DNA of 28,425 nt from the NCBI RefSeq assembly GCF_041601295.1, contig NZ_JBFIII010000034.1, forward strand, positions 1-28,425. Reading direction: 5' to 3'. Both the position numbers and the translations under genes were made by a program. Of the stretch, positions 6,630 through 14,757 are shown in pieces. The notes below the pieces were generated by a model. The model was not told the origin of the DNA. It saw only the letters and a list, made by a program, of their open reading frames with translations, and searched no databases. The DNA comes from Immundisolibacter sp. GTDB lineage: Bacteria > Pseudomonadota > Gammaproteobacteria > Immundisolibacterales > Immundisolibacteraceae. Position 1 is the first letter of the stretch, and the number at the start of each line of letters is the position of its first letter.

Positions 6630-8382
6630 GCGTTTTTGCCACAGTCTGTTGCTGCAGCCACTGCTCCAGCATTACCAGTACCCATACCAGTTCGCCCCAG
6701 TAGGCCAGGTGACTGCGGTGCAGCTCGTCGCGTAACCGGGCGAGCAAGTCGGCGTTGAACCAGCCGCGGCGGGCCAGGGCGCTCAAACTGGCGTCGGCCA
6801 TGGCCTGCAGGTCGACGTCAGTGCCGAGCCAGACGCCAAACGGCAGGCCAAACCCGTGCTTGGCCTTACTCAAGGTCTGCTGCGGCAAAATGTCCTTCAT
6901 GGCGGCTCGAAACAGCGGGCGCAGTGCCATGCCGGCCACCTTCTGTCGGGGTGAGAGGCGGTAGGCGAAGGCCACCAGCTCGTCATCCAGCATGGGGAAG
7001 GCAACTTCCACTCCGGCCAATGCCGCGGTGCCGACCACCTTGGGCAGGTCGTTGTCGGCTAACGTGAACTTGCCGTCGAGTGCCAGCAGCCGATTCACGT
7101 AATGGCGGGCCGGCGCCGCGGCATACTCGGTCTGTTGCAGGGCCGTCGGTTCGTGGCGGTCGATGGTGTCGAGGAACTCGCCACTGAAAAGTGCGCCCAC
7201 GCCGAGCCGTTCGACCTGGTTGTATGCCTGCAAGCGGGCGGGTAGAGGGATACGCGCCTGCTTGATGTAGTTGCCCAGTTTATTCAGCGCGGGCACACGA
7301 GCGGCCAGCGGCAGCGCGACCGGTTCTATCAGCCCGCCGCGCAGCCAGCCGGGCAAGTGCTGGTAGCGCTCGAACAAGCCCTGTTTGGCATAGCGAAAGT
7401 TACCGCCAAAAATCTCGTCGCCGCCGTCGCCCGCCAGCAGGAAGTTGACGCCGTGCTCATGTGCCAGGCGCGCGCAATGGTAGGCCGGTATGGCCGAGGC
7501 GTTGCCAAATGGCTGGTCGTAACCGGCCGCCAGGCGAGGCAGGCTGTCCAGTACGTCCCGTGGCGTGACGTATAGCTCGTGTGGACGCGTCCGGAACCGA
7601 TCCGACACGATGCGGGCGTAAGCGAGCTCGTCGTAGCCTTCGGCATCGAAGCCGATGGAAAAGGTTGGTACCGGCTCGGTGCCCAGCCCGGCCAGGTTGG
7701 CGACAACGGTGGAGCTATCCAGCCCGCCACTGAGGTAAGCGCCGGTCGGGCCCTGCCCTGGCCGGCAGCGCTCGACGGCCCGCGACAGCAGCTCGCGCAG
7801 CTGTTGTTGCAGTTCCTCGTCGTTGCCAGGGGCTTCGTCCTCGGCGAACTGTGGCGTCCAGTAACGCGCCATTTCGGCGCCGCGTCCTGGTCGCCAGCGC
7901 AGCACAAAACCCGCCGGAAGTTTTTGGATGCCGGTAAAGATGGTCCGTGGCGCCGGAATGCAGTGAAAGTAGACATAGTTGAACAGCGCCTGCAGGTCGA
8001 TTTCGGCTTTCCCCGGGACACTGCGTAACTGCGCCAAGCGGCTGGAGTAGGCGATGGATGTCGTACTGGCGCAGAGGTACACGGGTTCGATGCCGAAACG
8101 GTCGGTCGCCAGCAGCAGTTCCTGCGTCTGCGGCCGGGTCAGGGCGAAGGCGAAGCGGCCCTGAATATCCGCAAGTGCCGCCTCGCCGCGGCTGCGAAAT
8201 GCGTGGGCCAGGCGTTCGGCAATCTGCTGCACCCCCAGGGACTGCCCGGCCCAGCGTGGCCGACCGGTTAGCGTTAGCGTCAGATCGGCAGCGCTATACG
8301 TGCCGATAGGCAGGGCGGTTCCCCGTGTGGTTTCCGGCCAGGCCCGCGGCGCTTGGCCAAGCCAACCGTGCAGCAGGGTCAC
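6625..8382 (-). CDS. Asparagine-synthetase-like ATP-dependent amide ligase, glutaminase Cys missing
   Basis: This 585-residue protein has the AsnB architecture. The C-terminal synthetase domain is intact: the ATP-pyrophosphatase loop SGGLDSS (residues 219-225), LAGDGGDEIFGGN, and KHGFGLPFGVWL near the end. The N-terminal class II amidotransferase domain is degenerate: after the GTG start it reads VTLLHGWLG with no cysteine at position 2, and the usual NGEIYN motif is absent. DRFGIEPVY remains as a relic of DR-x-G-x-K-P-L-Y. It probably cannot use glutamine and may use free ammonia or another amine, as beta-lactam synthetase does. The GTG has an AGGGAAGAG site and forms a GTGA overlap with the upstream acyltransferase gene. 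An adenylating role in surface-glycan or natural-product modification is inferred. Confidence 0.88.
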   Translation of the reverse strand: MTLLHGWLGQAPRAWPETTRGTALPIGTYSAADLTLTLTGRPRWAGQSLGVQQIAERLAHAFRSRGEAALADIQGRFAFALTRPQTQELLLATDRFGIEPVYLCASTTSIAYSSRLAQLRSVPGKAEIDLQALFNYVYFHCIPAPRTIFTGIQKLPAGFVLRWRPGRGAEMARYWTPQFAEDEAPGNDEELQQQLRELLSRAVERCRPGQGPTGAYLSGGLDSSTVVANLAGLGTEPVPTFSIGFDAEGYDELAYARIVSDRFRTRPHELYVTPRDVLDSLPRLAAGYDQPFGNASAIPAYHCARLAHEHGVNFLLAGDGGDEIFGGNFRYAKQGLFERYQHLPGWLRGGLIEPVALPLAARVPALNKLGNYIKQARIPLPARLQAYNQVERLGVGALFSGEFLDTIDRHEPTALQQTEYAAAPARHYVNRLLALDGKFTLADNDLPKVVGTAALAGVEVAFPMLDDELVAFAYRLSPRQKVAGMALRPLFRAAMKDILPQQTLSKAKHGFGLPFGVWLGTDVDLQAMADASLSALARRGWFNADLLARLRDELHRSHLAYWGELVWVLVMLEQWLQQQTVAKTP

Positions 8383-9575
8383 GACTCTTCCCTGGCGTCT
8401 GGAGCTACCGATACGGGCGCGCGTCCGAGTAGACGTTTGGCCCATGGCCGCAGCCGCTGATACCAGAATCCACCCAGTCGTCCGCGCAGGCTCGGACTCC
8501 AGGCGGTCAGTGTCAGCAGCGGTCGAGCGTCCTGCGCCCAGCGCTGTTTGTAGGGATTGCCGCCGGGCCCAAAGCAGTAGCGTTCGTCGGGCGCAACTTC
8601 GAACAGCGCCTCGATCAGTTTCCAGTTCAGGTAAGTGCCTGGCGACAAGCCATCGTGGGCCGGGTCGAAGTCCGAACGCAGCGCGTGGACACAGCCGCCG
8701 AAGCGCAGCTGGTATTCGGTGGCGATGACCACGTCGTTCAGTTTCAACAGCCACACCGATAGCCAGCCATGGCGACCGGCGGTGCGTGTCAGCGCCGCAA
8801 AGAAGGCCCCGGGACCGGCCTGTTCGAGGGTATTGCCGGTACGCCGTTTCCAGCTTTGGGTCGATACCGTTGTCAGCGTGTGGAGCAGTTTCCCGGTCTG
8901 GTCATCGGACAGGACGCCTGACACGTGTTGCAGCTCGATCGAACCGGCTTTCCGGAGATGATTGGCGGCCAGATTGTTGCCTTTCTTGAGGCGTCTGCTA
9001 CGCCCGGCGTAATACGTGGGCCAACCACCCCTGAGCGGGATGAACGGATTGCTGTCCGTGGCGGCGTAGCAGGGCCGCAAGCCGCCCTGGGCCAGGGCGA
9101 CATATAAGGCCTCGACGGATGGCGAGTCCGCCGGGAGCAGCCGCAGGCGCAGTTGATCCCATTCGCCAGCCATGGCGCGCAGGGCGTAAATCAGCGCCGG
9201 CAGCGCGGTTGGCAAATGGGAGAGTGGGGCGATCAGATCGCAGCATTGGCTGTCGGGGACGAGCAAGAATTCCAGCACCCGATGTCGCGCCGGGCCGTGG
9301 CCGGCGGGCGCCAGGCGTTTTACCAAAGGCGCTATGGCGATCGGCAGTCCAGCCTGTTCCACCACCAGAATGGCCAGAGCATGGCTATGCCGTTGCCACT
9401 GCCAGGCTGCGACAAACCATTCGTGCCGGTGAAATACGGTCGCCTGGGGCATGGCCGCACACAGGCGGTTCCAGTCGGTTTCAAGCGCGATGAACTGCGC
9501 TTCATCGCGTACCCAGCGGGCGACCGCCAGCGCGGCCGGCTGGCTTTGTCCAGCGGCGTTGCCAGCGTTTACCAT
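8379..9575 (-). CDS. FemAB/CelD-like GNAT acyltransferase (copy 1)
   Basis: This 398-residue protein belongs to the long, double-GNAT-fold acetyltransferase group (Acetyltransf_6 type) common in exopolysaccharide loci. Recognisable parts are DWNRLCAAMPQATVFHRHEWFVAAW near the N-terminus and the second-domain features SRRLKKGNNL, LLKLNDVVIATEYQLRFGG and HDGLSPGTYLNWKLIEALFE. Members transfer acyl or aminoacyl groups to sugars or peptides; the donor and acceptor here are unknown. Its stop overlaps the GTG start of the asparagine-synthetase-like gene by 4 bp, so the two proteins are probably made together. Its start lies only 32 bp from a divergent sulfotransferase. A second, diverged copy lies at 11306-12340. 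Confidence 0.85.
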   Translation of the reverse strand: MVNAGNAAGQSQPAALAVARWVRDEAQFIALETDWNRLCAAMPQATVFHRHEWFVAAWQWQRHSHALAILVVEQAGLPIAIAPLVKRLAPAGHGPARHRVLEFLLVPDSQCCDLIAPLSHLPTALPALIYALRAMAGEWDQLRLRLLPADSPSVEALYVALAQGGLRPCYAATDSNPFIPLRGGWPTYYAGRSRRLKKGNNLAANHLRKAGSIELQHVSGVLSDDQTGKLLHTLTTVSTQSWKRRTGNTLEQAGPGAFFAALTRTAGRHGWLSVWLLKLNDVVIATEYQLRFGGCVHALRSDFDPAHDGLSPGTYLNWKLIEALFEVAPDERYCFGPGGNPYKQRWAQDARPLLTLTAWSPSLRGRLGGFWYQRLRPWAKRLLGRAPVSVAPDAREES

Positions 9576-9607
9576 GCTGCGCCTGTTGTCGTCACTGCTG
9601 GTTTTCC

Positions 9608-10582
9608 ATGCCCAAGCCCGTCGTGTTGTTGTTTGGTCTGCCCCGGTGCGGGACCAGTTGGATCGGCAAGATTTTCGACAGCCATCCGCAAACTCTGTAC
9701 CTGCACGAGCCCGATAGTTGGGGGCGGTTGAACTGGCTGCCGCTGTTCGCGGACGTTACGGTGGATGTCGCAGGGCAGCGTCGGATCGAGAATTTCGTGG
9801 CTGGTTTCAGCATGGCGCGGGAGACCAAGGTACGCGCCTCCACGCCGATATTCCCGAAAGCATACCGGGGCAGCGTCGGTAATCGACTGTTTGCGACCTC
9901 CGCCTGGACCGCCAAGCTGCTGGCCCACCTGCGCGGCGAGTGGCCTCTGCCATGGGTGGGTAGGGCTGGACGCGGCGAGCTGGTGCAACCGGTATGGAAG
10001 TCTATCGAATCGCTCGGTCGGCTGCCCTGGCTGCTGGCCGCGCTGCCGCAGGCGCGCGCCGTCCATCTGTTGCGCCATCCGGCCGGGTTTGTAGCGTCTG
10101 TGCTGCGCGGCGAATCAGCGGGCAGGTTCACTGCCGCAGACCCTGCCAGCGAGGACTACGGTCTGTACGAGATTCTGGCAACGACCGAGCCGGCGCGGCG
10201 CCGGGGACTCGATCTGCCCACGTTCCGCACGATGCTTCCGGTCGAGCGCCTGGCCTGGCGATGGGTGATCTACAACGAAGCGGCACTGACCGTGGGCGCG
10301 TCGCACCGCTGCCTGGTGATGCCGTACGAGCGGGTGTGTGAGGAACCGGGCGAGAGGACTCGCCAGATGTTCGATTTTGTCGGTTTGCCTTGGCATGCGC
10401 AGACGCAGGACTTTGTCCACGCCAGCACCACCCGCGAACAATCGGCCTACTACAGCGTGTTCAAGGATCCGCTCCGGGCGGCGAATAAATGGCGTGATGC
10501 ACTGCCCGTGGAAGTGGTGACCCGCATCCGTGCAGTGGTCGCCGATACAGCACTTGCGCAGCACTACGCTGACCAGTGGTGA
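9608..10582 (+). CDS. PAPS-dependent sulfotransferase
   Basis: This 324-residue protein opens with VVLLFGLPRCGTSWIGKIFDSHP, the 5'-phosphosulfate-binding loop of the sulfotransferase family. ARAVHLLRHPAGFVASVL (around residues 150-170) matches the 3'-phosphate-binding region (R-D/H-P...S), and VMPYERVCEEPGERTRQMFDFVGLP is the conserved C-terminal helix. It probably sulfates a carbohydrate or other acceptor in the cytoplasm. It is the only plus-strand gene between two minus-strand runs of glycan genes. Its start is 32 bp from the divergent FemAB-like gene and it ends 10 bp before the convergent TPR gene. No strong ribosome site is seen. Confidence 0.88.
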   Translation: MPKPVVLLFGLPRCGTSWIGKIFDSHPQTLYLHEPDSWGRLNWLPLFADVTVDVAGQRRIENFVAGFSMARETKVRASTPIFPKAYRGSVGNRLFATSAWTAKLLAHLRGEWPLPWVGRAGRGELVQPVWKSIESLGRLPWLLAALPQARAVHLLRHPAGFVASVLRGESAGRFTAADPASEDYGLYEILATTEPARRRGLDLPTFRTMLPVERLAWRWVIYNEAALTVGASHRCLVMPYERVCEEPGERTRQMFDFVGLPWHAQTQDFVHASTTREQSAYYSVFKDPLRAANKWRDALPVEVVTRIRAVVADTALAQHYADQW

Positions 10583-10592
10583 GTGTCCTGGG

Positions 10593-11309
10593 TCAAGGCG
10601 AGGCGGGGACCGGCGCGGCCTGTTTTGTGGCGTTTGCGGGTGGTTGATCGGTGGTTGAGGGGTCTGCGGATGCCGAACTCGGCGGATTCGCCGCCGGGCC
10701 GGGCTCGGTTGCCGCTTCAGGTTGCCAGGCACCGGCACGCTTTAGCTGGTTGCGCAAGCCCGGCATCGGGTGACCCAGGCGGTAGGCGGCCACCGCGTGG
10801 CGGTTGGCTTCGGCATAACGCTTGCTCTTCACCAGGGCCAGGCCAAGGTTGTAATGCGCATCCGGCAGGTTCGGATTCAGTTCCAGGGCGCGCTCATAAT
10901 TATCGATGGCCTCGGCAAGCTTGCTGCGTTTTTGCAGAAACACGCCGTATACCAGATAGGTCATCGGTTCATCCGGGTAGGCCTTGATGGCGGCGTCGAA
11001 GTAACCCAGAGCGAGGTTTGGCTGGCCTATACCCCGGCCGGTATCTTCCATCAGCGTCAATGCCCGCGGGTGGTTTGGAAAGTGGCGCAGGATGAACTTG
11101 AGGTCATTCAAAGCGTATTTGTAGCGTTTGTCGCGCAGTTTTTCCTGAGCCTTCCCCAGGTGGTAGGTCTCAACCACGTTGATATGTGCGGTGTCGCCCG
11201 CATAGTAATTGCACCCGTCTTTGCAACGTCCGTCCGAGTGATACGTGGCGGCCAGGGTAGGGGCCGCCGTCAAGCAAGCGACGAGCGCGATGAGGAATCG
11301 AAAGTTCAT
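10593..11309 (-). CDS. Exported TPR-repeat protein
   Basis: This 238-residue protein has a signal peptide (MNFRFLIALVACLTAAPTLAA) and then a short cysteine pair region (CKDGC). It carries at least four tetratricopeptide units: KYALNDLKFILRHFPNHP, PNLALGYFDAAIKAYPDEP, AEAIDNYERALELNPNLP and AEANRHAVAAYRLGHP. The last 40 residues are rich in Pro, Ala, Ser and Thr and look disordered. Such proteins act as periplasmic scaffolds, often for envelope polysaccharide assembly. ATG 11309 has an AGGAGAAG ribosome site and overlaps the stop of the upstream acyltransferase gene as ATGA, so it belongs to the glycosyltransferase operon. Confidence 0.85.
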   Translation of the reverse strand: MNFRFLIALVACLTAAPTLAATYHSDGRCKDGCNYYAGDTAHINVVETYHLGKAQEKLRDKRYKYALNDLKFILRHFPNHPRALTLMEDTGRGIGQPNLALGYFDAAIKAYPDEPMTYLVYGVFLQKRSKLAEAIDNYERALELNPNLPDAHYNLGLALVKSKRYAEANRHAVAAYRLGHPMPGLRNQLKRAGAWQPEAATEPGPAANPPSSASADPSTTDQPPANATKQAAPVPASP

Positions 11310-12340
11310 GCTCTTCTCCTGGGAAACGTGGCGAGTTTTTTCACGGCCGGCCAGCGGTACAGCCAACGTGCGCCGCGTTCGCCGTGGTAGGCCAGCCGCC
11401 CGCGCCAACTGGGCGCATACAGGCGCAGACGCAATCGCGGCTCGATGCGGCTGGCCCAACGACGCTTCCAGTCCGTGGCCGGGTCCAGCATGTCCAGGCT
11501 GCGCGCCTCGCGGTCTTCGAACAGAATCCGCAGGACATGCCGGAACAACACGTTGCCCGGACTATGTTTGGACCACGCGTGGGCATAGCCGGTTTTGAGG
11601 CCGAACCAGGTCGTCCCGTCACGCACGAGCAGGTTGAACGCCAGCAGTTCGTCGTCCAGGGTAAGACCGAATAGGCGCAGCGCCCCGTTGGCCCGAAACT
11701 GCTCAAGAATGGTCAGGTAGAACGCACGTACCGGGTCGGATTGCAGAACGCCGCCGCCGGTGCCGGCTTTCCAGCCGGAACTTTCCACGGTCAAGGCGGC
11801 ATCGAGCCAGATGCGCCAGTCCGTTCCAGCGGCAAGATCCCTCATGTCCAGGGTGCCGATTTTCTCCAGCCCATTGTGTGCGCGGTTGGTATTGGCGCGC
11901 AGCTTCTGGGGCAGACCCGAAAAATAGCTGTCGGCGCCCTGCGTAAGGTCGATCACGGGCGCTTCCCAGCGGGCACGCAGGTCGATCTGCCGCCAGGGGT
12001 CCGGTAATTCATGTACCACCCGAGCGGCCCGGGAATCCGGCGGCAGGAAGTCCAGTTGCAGTAAATCCCAGCGCTGATCGCGCAGACTGGCGGCCAGCCA
12101 CTCGGCCAGCGCCGGGGCCGACAGCTTGTCCGGCCAGTCGTAGCGTGGCGTGTGCTCGTTGGTGGGCGAAAGCAGGGCACGCAATGGCAGGCCCAGCACA
12201 TGGGTGCGGCTGCGACGCAGCCATACCTGTGCGGTTTCGCCGAGTGCCAGTGGGGCAGCGTCGGGCGCAAACGCGGTAAACCAGGCGCGCAACCAACCGG
12301 GGCCAGCAAGTGCGGGCGCGGTGCTGGTACCCGCGTTCAC
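11306..12340 (-). CDS. FemAB/CelD-like GNAT acyltransferase (copy 2)
   Basis: This roughly 344-residue protein has the same double-GNAT architecture as the copy at 8379-9575. Visible parts are GLPQKLRANTNRAHNGLEK, FGLTLDDELLAFNLLVRDGTTWFGLKTGYAHAWSKHSPGNVLFRHVL, and a basic C-terminal tail (SWRGRLAYHGERGARWLYR). The donor and acceptor are unknown. GTG 12340 makes a 4-bp GTGA overlap with the glycosyltransferase stop and fits the pattern of this operon; GTG 12355 would add five residues. It is followed, again with 4-bp overlap, by the TPR gene. Confidence 0.82.
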   Translation of the reverse strand: MNAGTSTAPALAGPGWLRAWFTAFAPDAAPLALGETAQVWLRRSRTHVLGLPLRALLSPTNEHTPRYDWPDKLSAPALAEWLAASLRDQRWDLLQLDFLPPDSRAARVVHELPDPWRQIDLRARWEAPVIDLTQGADSYFSGLPQKLRANTNRAHNGLEKIGTLDMRDLAAGTDWRIWLDAALTVESSGWKAGTGGGVLQSDPVRAFYLTILEQFRANGALRLFGLTLDDELLAFNLLVRDGTTWFGLKTGYAHAWSKHSPGNVLFRHVLRILFEDREARSLDMLDPATDWKRRWASRIEPRLRLRLYAPSWRGRLAYHGERGARWLYRWPAVKKLATFPRRRA

Positions 12341-13641
12341 TGATGCACCGGACACAGGCGATTGAGTTCCGTTGCCAGGCCCATGCTCAGGCGTTGTCGT
12401 TCAAAGTCAGCCACCATTTCGGCTGGAACCACCTGGCCCGCGCCAGTCTGCCAGGCGGCGAAGGCCTGTTCTACGTGAGCGCAGATACGTTGCATATCCG
12501 AGGCGGCGCAGGCGCTGCCCTGACCGACCTGGGCGAGCAGTTGTGGAATGGCGCCGTCGCCGCACAACACCAGAAACGGTCTGCCCAGGCGTAAATACTC
12601 ATAGACCTTGGCGGGTACCATCAGGCGCGCGTAGGCAAGGTGCTCGCTTGGTTCGCCGGCTGCTTCGTTAAGGACTACCAGCAAGCCCGCGCCGGCCAGG
12701 CGTTGCAGGCTGTCGCGGTACGGCACCCGCTCGGTGACCACCCGCGTGATGTCGCCGAGCCCCTCGGCGTCCAACAGTTCAAGAAGCCACGGTTGGGTGC
12801 CAGTTGGGCCACTGCCCAGCAGCGTGATGCGGGTCTGGCCGCGCGGTAGCCGACCGGCGCGCAGCAGGGCACCGAGCGCTCGCAGCAGAGGGGTGGGGTC
12901 GCGGTTGCTGCGGTTGATGCTGCCGGGGTAGATGATCTGGAAGTATTCCCGGTCCGGCGTGGGCAAGTCGGAGAAATCGCTTTCGTCGTAGCCGTTGGGC
13001 AAGGTCACGAAATGTGCGGCGGGCAGTCGCGGGTAACGTGCCAGGAAGTCCTCGCGTGCGGCGTCGGTGTTGGCGATCACTGTGTCGGCCCCATGAACCA
13101 CCCGATGTTCGAGCCAGGCGTCGATCCGGTAGCGCCAGCCGCGACCGCCGCCGCCGGCCCAGGGGTCCCGAAAATCAGCGATCCACGGCAGGCCGCTGCG
13201 GCGTTTAAGGCGCAGCGCGATCAGGTGCGCGCTCGGTACAGGGTAGGTCGAGTAGATGGCCTGCACCGCGCCGCGCCGGACCAGCGACAGACCCGCCCGC
13301 ACCGCGGGCCGGCGCCAGGAGCCGAACCGATCCGGCACACCGACGACCGCAGGGTAACGACCGGCGATGCTCCAGCGCTGCTTGGCGTCGTGGCAGGGTA
13401 GGCGGTCGACGGAAACCTCGGGCGGTATCTGAGTCTCCAAGGCCGGATCCCGCTGCGGGTAGAGCGCCGGATCGACGGTCAGGACGTGTGTTCGCCAGCC
13501 AAGATCGAGCAGATGGCGGGCGAATTTCAGACTGCGCAGCACGCCGGTGCTGCTGTTGTCTGGCGGGAAATGAAAGGCCACCATCAGCAGGCCGCGCAAT
13601 CGTGTGGCCGTACTCGCCGGCCGACTGGGGTCAGGCAGCAC
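12337..13641 (-). CDS. Glycosyltransferase, GT4-like
   Basis: This roughly 434-residue protein has a GT-B fold. The N-terminal domain opens with LRGLLMVAFHFPPDNSSTGVLRSLKFARHL, typical of GT4 enzymes. WIADFRDPWAGGG and DTVIANTDAARED sit mid-protein, and the C-terminal nucleotide-sugar domain has IIYPGSINRSNRDPTPLLRAL, ITLLGSGPTG and PAKVYEYLRLGRPFLVLCGDGAI. It should add a sugar from a nucleotide donor to a growing glycan on the cytoplasmic face; the specificity is unknown. GTG 13641 lies 7 bp after the upstream glycosyltransferase stop; a later ATG before VAFHFPP is an alternative that would trim the protein by about 19 residues. Confidence 0.87.
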   Translation of the reverse strand: MLPDPSRPASTATRLRGLLMVAFHFPPDNSSTGVLRSLKFARHLLDLGWRTHVLTVDPALYPQRDPALETQIPPEVSVDRLPCHDAKQRWSIAGRYPAVVGVPDRFGSWRRPAVRAGLSLVRRGAVQAIYSTYPVPSAHLIALRLKRRSGLPWIADFRDPWAGGGGRGWRYRIDAWLEHRVVHGADTVIANTDAAREDFLARYPRLPAAHFVTLPNGYDESDFSDLPTPDREYFQIIYPGSINRSNRDPTPLLRALGALLRAGRLPRGQTRITLLGSGPTGTQPWLLELLDAEGLGDITRVVTERVPYRDSLQRLAGAGLLVVLNEAAGEPSEHLAYARLMVPAKVYEYLRLGRPFLVLCGDGAIPQLLAQVGQGSACAASDMQRICAHVEQAFAAWQTGAGQVVPAEMVADFERQRLSMGLATELNRLCPVHQ

Positions 13642-13648
13642 CTGGGCG

Positions 13649-14638
13649 CTAGCGATCAAGATCAAGACCGGCGGTTCGTTTTGCACTCGCCAGAAGCCGG
13701 CTGCCGGCGCGGCCAGTGCAGCTCGCTGCGAGCAGCGCGGCGGTGGACAGGCGCGGCGCGGCGCGCAGGCTGTGCCAGAAATGGCTACGAGCCTGACGCA
13801 GGTCGCCGCCGTGCAGAGCGCGCCGACCGAGTTGCTGGTAGCGGCGGGACTTTTCACCTCTGAAGAACCCGGTTGCGCCGGCCGGGTAGCGCTCGGGCGT
13901 GGCGAACACGCGCTCGGCAACCGCGATGCGACCGCGAATCATCGCGTCCAGGTCGTCAGACAAGCTGCTGCCGTGGTGGCGGTAGCCGACCAGCGGCGAT
14001 TCCACCACGCCAACGCGTCGATCCTTGGCCAAGCGCAGCCAGAAATCGTAGTCCTCGCACACCTTGAGTGTGGGATCGAAACCACCGATCGCCAGGGCAT
14101 GTTCCCGGCGCGCGATGGCCGTTGAGGTGGTGACCACGAAGTTGGTACGCATGATGGCGGCGGCCATGTCGGTGTCGAATACCTGGCCACCCTCGACACC
14201 GGGCACCGCATGCCGCGGCAGGCCCGCATAGTCGGTGCGCGTGGCTAGAAAAGAATCGAGCAGGCGCTCGCCATCGCGAAATTGCCAGGCATCACAGAAC
14301 ACCAGGGCCAATCCCGGTTCGCTGCGGGCGATAGTGAGTTGCCGAGCCAGCTTGTCCGGTTGCCAGATATCGTCGGCATCCAGAAACGCGACCCAGTCCG
14401 CCTGTGCCAGGCGCAGCCCTTTGTTGCGGGCGTCCGAGACGCCGAAGTCCGGCTCGCAGATTACCTTCAGGTCCGGGCAGGCGGCTTGTGCCTGGGCTAC
14501 CGTATCGTCTTCAGAGGCGCCATCGACGAGAATGATCTCGCTGCGTACCTGTTGCTGGGCCTGGGCGGTTCGCAGCGTTTCGGCGATGAACCGGGCCGAG
14601 TTGTAGGCCGGTATGATGATGGAGACATCTGGGGTCAT
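13649..14638 (-). CDS. Glycosyltransferase family 2 protein
   Basis: This 329-residue GT-A enzyme shows DVSIIIPAYNSARFIAETLRTA at the N-terminus (nucleotide-binding strand), ILVDGASEDDT and FLDADDIW, the D-x-D metal/nucleotide-sugar site. The acceptor-side motif KVCEDYDFWLRLA (ED-x-D) follows. The C-terminal 90 residues are basic and helical, possibly membrane-associated. It probably transfers one sugar to a lipid- or glycan-linked acceptor. It is the first gene of a tight minus-strand run (GT2, GT4, FemAB-like, TPR). ATG 14638 was chosen because similarity begins there; the ribosome site is weak. A 119-bp gap separates it from the divergent sulfotransferase gene and should hold both promoters, but no clear boxes were seen. 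Confidence 0.9.
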   Translation of the reverse strand: MTPDVSIIIPAYNSARFIAETLRTAQAQQQVRSEIILVDGASEDDTVAQAQAACPDLKVICEPDFGVSDARNKGLRLAQADWVAFLDADDIWQPDKLARQLTIARSEPGLALVFCDAWQFRDGERLLDSFLATRTDYAGLPRHAVPGVEGGQVFDTDMAAAIMRTNFVVTTSTAIARREHALAIGGFDPTLKVCEDYDFWLRLAKDRRVGVVESPLVGYRHHGSSLSDDLDAMIRGRIAVAERVFATPERYPAGATGFFRGEKSRRYQQLGRRALHGGDLRQARSHFWHSLRAAPRLSTAALLAASCTGRAGSRLLASAKRTAGLDLDR

Positions 14639-14757
14639 GACTGCTTCAGGCGGCGGATGTCGAGTGGTGAACAAGATTTGGCTAGCGTAACCGACCGTCA
14701 CGACCGGCGCTTGGTATTCCAGGCCGCCAGCCGGCCCCTTGGTGAGTTATCGATCAC

